Below, one piece after another: positions 27,222 through 35,145 of a stretch of 64,000 nt of DNA; position 1 is the stretch's first letter; every line of letters begins with the position of its first letter. The translations under genes and the position numbers were made by a program. This stretch comes from Xenophilus sp. Marseille-Q4582. Lineage in GTDB: Bacteria > Pseudomonadota > Gammaproteobacteria > Burkholderiales > Burkholderiaceae_C. The stretch lies in assembly GCF_916700565.1 (NCBI RefSeq), contig NZ_CAKAKO010000001.1, positions 62,001 through 126,000 of the forward strand, given 5' to 3'. Under the pieces are notes generated by a model, which ran no database searches, was not told where the DNA came from, and was given only the letters and a program-made list of their open reading frames with translations.

Positions 27222-28649
27222 ATGCATCCACGACGCAAAGTACTGGCGCGGTGCGTGACCTTGCTGCGCCCGCTGGCTGCGGCGTTGCTTGCAACGGGAG
27301 CCTTGGCAGCGCATGCCTTCAATCTGGATGACGCCCTTGTTGCTGCGCGCCAGCATGATGCCCAGTTCCGAGCCGCGGTGGCAGAGTTCGAGGGCAGCAA
27401 GGAGTACCGCATCCAGGGGCGTGCCGGCTTGCTGCCCGAGGTGTCGCTGAGCGGGTCGGCGTCGCGCAATCACCTGGATCGCGAGCAGCCTTACACGGAC
27501 AGCCGGGGCGTGGAGCAGATCGCGAAGACCAGCCAGACCTATGATGCCAACAGCCTGAACCTGCAGGTGAGGCAGGCGCTGTACAACCGCGAGGCGATCG
27601 CGAACATGCGGCGTGGGGACGCTCAAACCCGCTTGGGCGCCTGGGTGATGGACGCGAACAGCGACGCTCTCACGTTGCGGCTGGTCGAGGCCTACAGCAG
27701 AGTATTGTTGGGTCAGGAGCAGTTGCGCCTGGCAGAGGCCCAGGTTTCGGCCATGACGGAAGGTGCTAGGGCGGCGGAGCGTCTCTTCAGTCGTGGTGAA
27801 GGAACTCGCACGGACGTGCTGGAGAGCACTTCCGGGCTGGAACTTGCTCTGGCCCAGCGCATAGAAGCCCAAGCGGCGCTGGATGACGCTTTGGCGGCGC
27901 TGCGGGCCGTGGTGGGGCCGCAGGTCGATCTGTCCTCGTTCCGTGGCTTGTCCGTCGAGCGTTTCGAATTCGAACCGCTGCAACCGGCACGCCTGGAGGA
28001 TTGGCGCGCATTGGCACGGGAGGCGAATGCAGACATCATGGGGCGGCGCATCGCGGTGGAGGTGGCCGAGCAGGATCTGGCACGCGCGGACGCCGGACAT
28101 CATCCCCGCGTTGATCTCTATGCAGTGCTCAGCCGCAGCCGCTCGGATTCGGTCAATACGCTCAATCAGCTCAATGAGCAGGCTGGCATCGGTATTCAGG
28201 TGCAGGTGCCTCTATACCAGGGGGGGCGGATCAATTCCCTGCAGCGCCAGGCTCTGGCGGGGCTGACCCAGGCGCAGGCTCTTTTGGACAATACCGAGCA
28301 AGAGGTAAACCTGAAGCTGCAGACGCAGTACATGGCGCTGTTTTCCGGCGCTCGGCGCATTGTGGCGTTGCAGGCCGCATTGGAGTCGGCGACGGAGCAG
28401 ATCGAGGCCACGAGGAAGAGCGTGGCAGGTGGCGTACGTATCCGTTTGGACGTGCTGCGCGCACAGCAGCAGCAAACGCAGGTGGCGCGTGAGCTGGCTC
28501 AGGCCCGCTTCAACCATGTGATGGCGTGGCTAACTCTGCGCTCCCTGGGCGGGCAACTCAAGCAGGCTGATCTGGGCGAGGTCCAGCGAAAGTTGGAGCA
28601 GGGGATGCTGGCCACCCCGGCGCGCATCTCGGCCACAGCGGGGGGCTGA
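27222..28649 (+). CDS. Type I secretion outer-membrane channel (TolC/RsaF family)
   Basis: This TolC-family protein of about 475 aa has a signal peptide (RRKVLARCV...LAAHA, with predicted cleavage before FNLDDALVAA). Two repeats of helical and strand segments are seen (GLLPEVSLSGSASR; VQVPLYQGGRINS). ATG 27222 stands 8 bases after a perfect GGAGGAG (27207-27213), so it is preferred over the in-frame GTG at 27213. The stop overlaps the ATG of wzt2 (TGATG), placing polysaccharide export in the same transcript. Confidence 0.93.
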   Translation: MHPRRKVLARCVTLLRPLAAALLATGALAAHAFNLDDALVAARQHDAQFRAAVAEFEGSKEYRIQGRAGLLPEVSLSGSASRNHLDREQPYTDSRGVEQIAKTSQTYDANSLNLQVRQALYNREAIANMRRGDAQTRLGAWVMDANSDALTLRLVEAYSRVLLGQEQLRLAEAQVSAMTEGARAAERLFSRGEGTRTDVLESTSGLELALAQRIEAQAALDDALAALRAVVGPQVDLSSFRGLSVERFEFEPLQPARLEDWRALAREANADIMGRRIAVEVAEQDLARADAGHHPRVDLYAVLSRSRSDSVNTLNQLNEQAGIGIQVQVPLYQGGRINSLQRQALAGLTQAQALLDNTEQEVNLKLQTQYMALFSGARRIVALQAALESATEQIEATRKSVAGGVRIRLDVLRAQQQQTQVARELAQARFNHVMAWLTLRSLGGQLKQADLGEVQRKLEQGMLATPARISATAGG

Positions 28650-29914
28650 TGGCGGCACAGCGTGCGTCTGCGGCCGACGTAGCGATCGAGGTCCAGGGGC
28701 TGCGCAAGGTTTACCGCCTCTACGACAGGCCGGTGGACCGGCTCAAGCAGATGCTGCGGCCGCAGGGTCAGGCGCGCTACCGGGAGTTCGTCGCGCTGGA
28801 CGACGTGAGCTTCGAACTGCGCCGCGGCGAGGTGCTGGGTCTGCTGGGGCGCAACGGCGCGGGAAAGTCCACACTGCTGCAGGCGATCTGCGGCACGCTC
28901 ACGCCTACCGCCGGCGCTGTGGCGGTGCGGGGGAGGGTGGCCGCGCTGCTGGAGTTGGGCGCGGGTTTCAACCCCGAGTTCACGGGGCGCGAAAACGTGT
29001 ACATGAATGCGACCGTGCTGGGGCTGAGCCGCGCGCAGATCGACGCGCGCTATGACGCTATTGTGGATTTCTCGGGCATCGGCGATTTCATCGACCAGCC
29101 GGTGAAGACTTATTCCAGCGGGATGTACGTGCGCCTGGCCTTCGCCATCGCCACCAGTGTGGATCCGGACATCCTGGTCATCGACGAGGCGCTGTCGGTA
29201 GGCGATGGCGCCTTCTCACGCAAGTCCTTCGACCGCATCATGCAGCTCAAGGAGAAGGGCGCGACCATCCTTTTTTGCTCGCATTCCACGTACCAGGTAG
29301 AGGCGCTGTGCAGCCGTGCGCTGTGGGTGGAGAAAGGGCGCATCCGCATGGATGGAGCCTCGGCTGCCGTGGTGGCGGCCTACAGCCAGTCGCTGATGAG
29401 CGACGCGCCGGTCGCCGCGCCCTCGGTCGTGCGGGAGGGCTCGGCCGTGGCGGCCCAGATGGGGGCGGCGACGCAGGGGCATGCGCGCCTGCTTCAGGTG
29501 CGGGCGTCGAACGGCGAGCAGACCGGCGCCCGGTTGGGCATGGAAAGCGGTGAGAGCGACCTTGTGATTGATGTGGCCTTCAGCGCGGACCCGGCGTTGC
29601 CGGCGCCGACCCTGGGCTTCGAGATACAAACGGACCTGGGGCAGACGGTCGCCAGCGGTGCCTCGCTGATCGATGACGTGGTGCTGGTGCGCGACGAGGC
29701 GGGGGTGGGGCATGTGCGCCTCGAACTGCCGCACCTGCCTTTGTTGCGGGGACGCTATTTCGTCAGCCTCTATCTGGGCTGCGAGCGGATGCTGCATCTG
29801 TACGACCACGCGCTTGCGTGCGTGGAGCTGGACGTGCGCCAGCGCGGCCTGGAGCGCGGGCTAGTGCAACTGCCGCATGCGTGGCGCAGCACCGCCGGCA
29901 GTGGCCAGGGGTGA
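28649..29914 (+). CDS. wzt: Second polysaccharide exporter ATPase with C-terminal domain (Wzt2)
   Basis: This 421-aa protein has a full ABC domain: GLLGRNGAGKST near 66, YSSGMYVRLAF near 154, ILVIDEALSVGDG near 175 and FCSHSTYQVE. An extension of about 170 residues resembles a Wzt C-terminal glycan-recognition domain, distinct in sequence from Wzt1. It is translationally coupled to tolC and has no permease beside it. Wzm2 (11274) is the likely partner, separated by the S-layer genes. Which glycan it exports is not visible, but LPS that anchors the S-layer is a reasonable inference. Confidence 0.92.
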   Translation: MAAQRASAADVAIEVQGLRKVYRLYDRPVDRLKQMLRPQGQARYREFVALDDVSFELRRGEVLGLLGRNGAGKSTLLQAICGTLTPTAGAVAVRGRVAALLELGAGFNPEFTGRENVYMNATVLGLSRAQIDARYDAIVDFSGIGDFIDQPVKTYSSGMYVRLAFAIATSVDPDILVIDEALSVGDGAFSRKSFDRIMQLKEKGATILFCSHSTYQVEALCSRALWVEKGRIRMDGASAAVVAAYSQSLMSDAPVAAPSVVREGSAVAAQMGAATQGHARLLQVRASNGEQTGARLGMESGESDLVIDVAFSADPALPAPTLGFEIQTDLGQTVASGASLIDDVVLVRDEAGVGHVRLELPHLPLLRGRYFVSLYLGCERMLHLYDHALACVELDVRQRGLERGLVQLPHAWRSTAGSGQG

Positions 29915-29917
29915 GGC

Positions 29918-30862
29918 GTGCACGTCGCGGTGATGCCTGACCTGCGGGATGCACGTCTGGCGGCCTTGTTCACGCAGGTCTTCGGCGCGCCGATTACGGC
30001 GCAGATGCTGGAATGGAAATACGGTGACGGGCGGGGGCGCTGCACGGGCGTGTTTGAGGAGGGGCGCCTGGTGGCCCATTGCGGCGTCACCTTCCGGCGC
30101 GCGGTGGTGGAAGGTGCCTGCGTCACTGTTGAGCAGATCGGCGATCTGATGGCCACGGGCAGCAAGCCAGGCGGGCTGGCCCGGGAGCAGTCGGCCTTCC
30201 ATCTGCTGCTCAGACAGGTATTCGACGCGATGCCCCGGCCCGCCAATCCGCAGGGCATCGCCTATGGCTTTCCCAGTGCCCGTGCCATGCGGCTGGCGCA
30301 GCGGCTGGGCTTGGTGCTCGACGTGGATTTGATGCATGAGTTGCACTTTGCGCCCCGCGCGGGCGCGGGCAGCATGGTGGAGCTGGATGCGCTGTCGGCA
30401 CGCTTCACCGCCCTGGCGGCACGCCTTTGGCGCGAGATGGCTGCGGGCCTGGGCCACGGGCTGGTGTGCGTGCGCGATGCGGCCTACCTGCGCTGGCGCT
30501 ATGCGCAGCATCCCACGCACCGCTATCGCTTCTTTGCCTTGCGTGGCCGCTGGTCGTGGCGGCCGTCCATGCTGGCGGTGTGCCGTGCCGAGGAAGACCG
30601 CTGGGAACTGATGGACCTGGTCGGGCATCCGGCCTACATGCCGCAGGCGCTGCGTGTGCTGCAAGCCTGCATGGCCGGTCATGGCGCCGGTGGCCTGATG
30701 CTGTGGCTGACGCGCGCCCACGCACAGCGTCTGGGCGCCCTGGCCGACAAGGTGCAGCCCCTGCAGTTCCACATCATCGCGAACCCTGCCAGTTGCCCTG
30801 ACCAGCCGGGCCGTTTCGTGGACCGCTGGTGGCTGACCGCGGGAGACACGGACTACCGATGA
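29918..30862 (+). CDS. GNAT-like N-acyltransferase
   Basis: This 314-aa protein starts at GTG 29918, 3 bases after wzt2. The N-terminus (LAALFTQVFG, MLEWKYGDG) and the motif YLRWRYAQHP near residue 190 resemble GNAT-fold proteins found in polysaccharide clusters, which acylate amino sugars or carry uncharacterised roles. The usual R/QxxGxG/A acetyl-CoA loop is not clear, so the activity is uncertain. It overlaps the next gene by 4 bases. Confidence 0.55.
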   Translation: MHVAVMPDLRDARLAALFTQVFGAPITAQMLEWKYGDGRGRCTGVFEEGRLVAHCGVTFRRAVVEGACVTVEQIGDLMATGSKPGGLAREQSAFHLLLRQVFDAMPRPANPQGIAYGFPSARAMRLAQRLGLVLDVDLMHELHFAPRAGAGSMVELDALSARFTALAARLWREMAAGLGHGLVCVRDAAYLRWRYAQHPTHRYRFFALRGRWSWRPSMLAVCRAEEDRWELMDLVGHPAYMPQALRVLQACMAGHGAGGLMLWLTRAHAQRLGALADKVQPLQFHIIANPASCPDQPGRFVDRWWLTAGDTDYR

Positions 30863-31767
30863 GCGTCGGCAACGAGCCCTTGGGCGCTTACGTGGCCTTG
30901 ATCGCGCGCGCGCGCCGGTTGCGGCGCCTCCCGTGGGCGTGGAAGGCCCGCCTAGGCATGCGCGAGGGGCGGGCGCGTTCCTTTCTGCTGTCTCGCGAGG
31001 CGGCGATCGTTGCGGCGATGCAGGCCAGGCTGGGCGTGGATGCGCAGTCTGCGCAGGTGCACTTTCGGCAGCTGTGCGAAAGCACGGGGGTGGCAGCGCA
31101 GATGGTCTGGCATCTGCCGTTCATGGACGACGCATGGCTGGGCCTACGGGTCCGACTGGAAGACGAGTCGCCGATGGCGGATCTGGCGTGGCGAGGCGGG
31201 CTGGTGGTGTCGCACCACTCGTACCACCAGAACCTGCTGCCGGTCGCCTTGCGGCGCTGGGGCATCGGCGCTCATCCGGTGGCCAACTCGCCGGCGGTGT
31301 TCTCCAGCACCGCATTCGGCGCGCATGGCTTTCTGCAGGAATTTACCCACTACCTCGACCGTGCGACGGTGGCGCAATTGGGACGAGGGGCGCAAGCGCT
31401 TTACATCGACCGGAAGCGCGCGTTTCCTCGCGAGGTGCGGCAGGTGTGGACGCGGCGCGAAGTGGTGTTCATGTGCGCGGATTTCAATGACGCCTTGCCG
31501 ACACAGTCGCCGCATGCCTTCCTGTCTGGAACGTTGGCACCGCCCACGGGCCTGATGCGCATGGCACTGGCGGCGGGCGTGCCGGTGTTTTTCGCCGGCC
31601 TGGCCTGGGACGGGCAGGCGCGGTGCTACCGCATGGCCTTGCAGCCTTTGCGCCTGGACGGGCTGGACACGCTGGTGCAGGCCTATGTGGCTGCGCTGGA
31701 CGCCTGGATTCGCCGCGCGCCCTGGAGCTGGCAGGGGTGGGAAAGCATGGCGGGTGCCGGCGCATGA
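30859..31767 (+). CDS. LpxL/HtrB-like lysophospholipid-type acyltransferase homologue
   Basis: This 302-aa protein starts at ATG 30859, which overlaps the upstream stop. The central LVVSHHSYHQNLLPVALRRWG segment and the later GVPVFFAGLAWDGQARCY strand resemble the lauroyl-transferase fold that acylates lipid A. The HX4(D/E) catalytic motif is not intact: the position of the acid appears to be Asn. It may have diverged or act by another mechanism. Its place in the glycan operon suggests lipid or glycan acylation. Confidence 0.45.
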   Translation: MSVGNEPLGAYVALIARARRLRRLPWAWKARLGMREGRARSFLLSREAAIVAAMQARLGVDAQSAQVHFRQLCESTGVAAQMVWHLPFMDDAWLGLRVRLEDESPMADLAWRGGLVVSHHSYHQNLLPVALRRWGIGAHPVANSPAVFSSTAFGAHGFLQEFTHYLDRATVAQLGRGAQALYIDRKRAFPREVRQVWTRREVVFMCADFNDALPTQSPHAFLSGTLAPPTGLMRMALAAGVPVFFAGLAWDGQARCYRMALQPLRLDGLDTLVQAYVAALDAWIRRAPWSWQGWESMAGAGA

Positions 31768-33182
31768 GGCCGGACCGGACGCCGAAGGGGGCCGTTCACG
31801 CCTGGCGCGGATGGCTGACGGCCGTGACGATCTGGCTGGCGCTGGCGGCGACGGCGGTGCTGATCCCGCCCCTGCAGTCGCCCGACGAAGGCGGCCATCT
31901 GGCGCGGGCTGCCATGCTGGCCGAGGGGCGCCTGTTCATGCACGCGCCCCCGGGCCGCGACAGCGGCAGCGAATTCGATGCGAATCTGGTGCGCTTCGTG
32001 GTGGTGGGCACCTCCATCTCTGGCGCGCCGGATGCCACCCACGGGCCGGCGCAAAAGCAGGAACTGGCAGCGCTGCGCTGGGGCGGCGCGCCCATGTTCG
32101 TCGAGGCGCCCGCCATGAGCTACTACCTGCCGCTGCTCTACATGCCGCAGGCGCTCGGCCTGTCTCTGGGGCAGGCGCTGGACCTGAGCATCCTGCAAAG
32201 CTACTGGCTGGCGCGGGGCGCCAGCTGGAGCGCCTGCACCTTGCTGCTGCTGCTGGCATGGCGCGTGATGCCGCTCAGCCCACTGGCTGTGGGCCTGATG
32301 CTGCTGCCCATGACGATGTTCCAGATGGCGTCGCCCACGCTGGATGGCATCGTCGGTTGCCTTTCGGTCTGCGCCCTGGCGGTGTTCTGCCGGGCGTACC
32401 GGGAGCAGGATTGGTTGACGATGCCTCGTGCGTTGCTCTGGGTTTGCGCCATCGCGGCGCTCGCGGCTGCGCGCACGCACCTTCTGCCGCTGCTGCTGCT
32501 GCCCTTCGTGCTGGCGTGGCGGCACCGCCGTGCGCGGGAGGCATGGCTGGGTGGCGCGGCTGCCGTGCTGGCCCTCGGCTGGGTGTTGGCCATGCTGACC
32601 CTCACACGGGATACGCGCATCCCGCGCACCCACGGCTCTTCGGAATTGCTGGCGCATTACATCCGTCATCCGCTGGATTTCCTGCAGGTGGTCTGGGCGT
32701 CTTTGCGCGACCCTGTGCTGGGCGCGGGCTATGCAGAAGGCTTCGTCGGCCGCCTGGGTTGGCTGGACACGCCCCTGCCGTCCGGCAGCCACGACTGGCT
32801 CTGGCTGGGTCTGGGCCTGTGCGCCTGCCTGTCGCTGGGCTGGACACCCCAGACCGGCGAACGGCGCGCCTCTGAGCTCTGGGCGCGCATCAGCCTTGGC
32901 CTGGCGGCCTTCGCGTCGGTGCTGCTGACTTTTCTGGCGCTGCTGGTGACCTGGACCGCCCAGCATCCGGCCACGCATGTGGATGGCATCCAGGGGCGGT
33001 ACTTCCTGGTGCCGGCACTGATGCTTGCCCATGCGCTCAGCGGTACGGCGCCCGAGCAGTGCTGGCGGCGCAGGATCGCGGGCGCGCCCGTTGCCTTGCT
33101 GGCGGTCATCGCCTTCGGGGCGTTGTCAGGGTGGGCGATCGTGGCGGCGCTGGTCGCTCGCTATCATTTCCCGTTTTCTTGA
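31764..33182 (+). CDS. DUF2142 family polytopic membrane protein
   Basis: This 472-aa protein has about ten hydrophobic segments. After the first helix comes PPLQSPDEGGHLARAAMLAEGR, the hallmark SPDExxHxxRA motif of DUF2142 proteins. These are thought to be GT-C-like enzymes of cell-surface glycans. It also has YYLPLLYMPQALG and a late DGIQGRYFLVP motif, common in this family. ATG 31764 overlaps the upstream stop. A role in sugar addition from a lipid-linked donor is inferred. Confidence 0.8.
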   Translation: MRPDRTPKGAVHAWRGWLTAVTIWLALAATAVLIPPLQSPDEGGHLARAAMLAEGRLFMHAPPGRDSGSEFDANLVRFVVVGTSISGAPDATHGPAQKQELAALRWGGAPMFVEAPAMSYYLPLLYMPQALGLSLGQALDLSILQSYWLARGASWSACTLLLLLAWRVMPLSPLAVGLMLLPMTMFQMASPTLDGIVGCLSVCALAVFCRAYREQDWLTMPRALLWVCAIAALAAARTHLLPLLLLPFVLAWRHRRAREAWLGGAAAVLALGWVLAMLTLTRDTRIPRTHGSSELLAHYIRHPLDFLQVVWASLRDPVLGAGYAEGFVGRLGWLDTPLPSGSHDWLWLGLGLCACLSLGWTPQTGERRASELWARISLGLAAFASVLLTFLALLVTWTAQHPATHVDGIQGRYFLVPALMLAHALSGTAPEQCWRRRIAGAPVALLAVIAFGALSGWAIVAALVARYHFPFS

Positions 33183-33232
33183 CGTTGGGGCGGCCGGGGG
33201 CCGCTGCGCCGTCTTGCGTTCTGGAGCCCCGC

Positions 33233-35074
33233 GTGGAAGCCAAGCTGATTCCCTTTTCCGTATCGCCTGTGCCTGAGGGGGAGTCCGTGCTGGCGTTGGC
33301 GCCGCATCCGGACGACGAAGTGTTCGGGTGCGGGGGGGCGCTCATGCTGCATGCGCAGGCCGGCGCACGCGTGCACGTGGCAGTGCTGACCGACGGGGAT
33401 GCGGGGGGCGAGCGGGGCGTGCGGCGTGCCGAGAGCATCCGGGCGGCTGCCGTGATGGGCATTGCCGAGCCCGAGTTCTGGGGGGTACCCGACCGGGGCG
33501 TGCTCTATGGTGAAGCGCTGGTCCTGCGCATCGTCGGGCTGATCGAGGCCCTCGGAATTCAGGTGTTGTATGCGCCGTCATTGTGGGAAAACCATCCAGA
33601 CCATCGCGCCACGGCCCTGGCAGCGCGCGAGGCTGTGCGGCGCCACGGCGGCTGCGCGCTGATGGCCTACGAGGTCGGGGCCCCGCTGCGCCCCAATCGG
33701 CTGCTCGACATCACGGCCGTGCAGGAACGCAAGCAGGCCGCCATGAAGTGTTTTGCGTCGCAGCTGGCGGTCCAGGCCTACGACCGCCACCTGACGGCCT
33801 TGAACGTCTTTCGAACCTACACCCTTCCTGCCACCGTGGAGGTTGCAGAGGCCTTCGAGTTCGCCGATGCACAAATGCTGCGCGCGCGCGCGCAGTCCTA
33901 TCTGGAGTCCGAGTACACCCGCCAGCGCGAGGCGCACCTCGTGCTGCTGCCCGAAGACACGGACATTGTCAGCGTTCTGATCCGCAGCATGGGGCGTCCC
34001 GAACTGGAGCGGGCCTTGTCGTCCGTGGCTGTGCAGACCTGGCCGAGGGTGGAAGTAGTGGTTGTGAACGCCAAGGGCCAGGCACATCCTCCTTTGCCCG
34101 AGTGGTGCGGCCGTTTTCCGCTGCGTCTGGTGGAAAGCGGGCAGCCCTTGCAGCGCAGCGCGGCCGCCAACCGCGCGCTGGATGCCGCAAGGGGCGATGT
34201 GCTGCTGTTCCTCGACGATGACGACTGGCTGGAGCCCGATCACCTGGCCAAGCTGATGCAGGGGCTTGAAGCCCGGCCGGACGCGATTGCGGCGGTGACC
34301 GGCGTGCGTGCGCTGGACGCTCAGGGGCAGGAGTTGATGACATGGACAGGCAAGGATGGCGTGCATCGGCTGATGCTGGCCAACCAGATGCCCATCATGA
34401 GCGTGCTGTTCAGGCGTCCATGGCTCAATGGGGCGAGGTTCGACGAAGGGCTGGATATCTACGAGGACTGGGACTTCTGGCTGCAACTGGGGGAGCGTGG
34501 TACTTTCGTGGGCGTGCCCGGTGTCAGTGCAAGTTACTTGATCCGCCCCTTTGATGGCTCAGGAGTTCACCAGAAGGAGGTCGCGGCCGCAGGGCTGCGT
34601 CGGATCCGGGACAAGTGGCGCAAGCGCTGGCCAGACAGCTGGTATGACAGGCTCGAAGCCGATCTGGTCGCCAGTGAAGGGCGCTGCCTGGGTCTGCAGC
34701 AGCAGGTCCGCGATGCCGGCCTGGCGCAGCAGGCCGATCAGGCCGCCATCGCTGAGCTGCGACAGGCGTTGGCTGCTGCGCAGGCCGCCCAGCAGCGGGC
34801 GCAGGAGCAGCATCTGACCATGCAGCATCTGCGCAACATCGCAGAGCAGCAGCGTGCACAGGCTGAGCATCTCTGGACTGCCACCGATCAGTTGCGTGTT
34901 CAGTTGCTGCAGGAGCGTGACGCATTGGCCGCAGAGCTGGAGCGAACACAGCGGACATGCCAGGATCTGGACGCCCAACTGACCGCCGTGCTGAGTTCGC
35001 GCTCGTGGCGTCTGGCGGCGCCTGTCAGGCTGGCCGGAAAGACGCTGCGCCGCCTGCTGGGGCGCAGCGCCTGA
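33233..35074 (+). CDS. PIG-L deacetylase / GT2 / coiled-coil fusion
   Basis: This 613-aa three-part protein has a PIG-L-type zinc deacetylase domain (residues 15-210) with APHPDDEVFGCGG (HPDDE at 25-29) and NHPDH near 120. A GT2 domain follows from about 245 (SVLIRSMGRPEL, LFLDDDDWLEPDH, IYEDWDFWLQLG). The C-terminal coiled coil (about 480-583) ends in SSRSWRLAAPVRLAG, the same tail motif as in the 12091 protein. GTG 33233 has GGAG 6 bases upstream; an earlier start at 33059 would lie inside the DUF2142 gene. It could deacetylate and extend an N-acetyl sugar. Confidence 0.85.
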   Translation: MEAKLIPFSVSPVPEGESVLALAPHPDDEVFGCGGALMLHAQAGARVHVAVLTDGDAGGERGVRRAESIRAAAVMGIAEPEFWGVPDRGVLYGEALVLRIVGLIEALGIQVLYAPSLWENHPDHRATALAAREAVRRHGGCALMAYEVGAPLRPNRLLDITAVQERKQAAMKCFASQLAVQAYDRHLTALNVFRTYTLPATVEVAEAFEFADAQMLRARAQSYLESEYTRQREAHLVLLPEDTDIVSVLIRSMGRPELERALSSVAVQTWPRVEVVVVNAKGQAHPPLPEWCGRFPLRLVESGQPLQRSAAANRALDAARGDVLLFLDDDDWLEPDHLAKLMQGLEARPDAIAAVTGVRALDAQGQELMTWTGKDGVHRLMLANQMPIMSVLFRRPWLNGARFDEGLDIYEDWDFWLQLGERGTFVGVPGVSASYLIRPFDGSGVHQKEVAAAGLRRIRDKWRKRWPDSWYDRLEADLVASEGRCLGLQQQVRDAGLAQQADQAAIAELRQALAAAQAAQQRAQEQHLTMQHLRNIAEQQRAQAEHLWTATDQLRVQLLQERDALAAELERTQRTCQDLDAQLTAVLSSRSWRLAAPVRLAGKTLRRLLGRSA

Positions 35075-35145
35075 CGGCCGGGCACCGGCCTTCGTTCCTG
35101 CCGGTGCAGGGCAAGGGGCGCCGATGGTCCGGACGGCCCGGGCTC

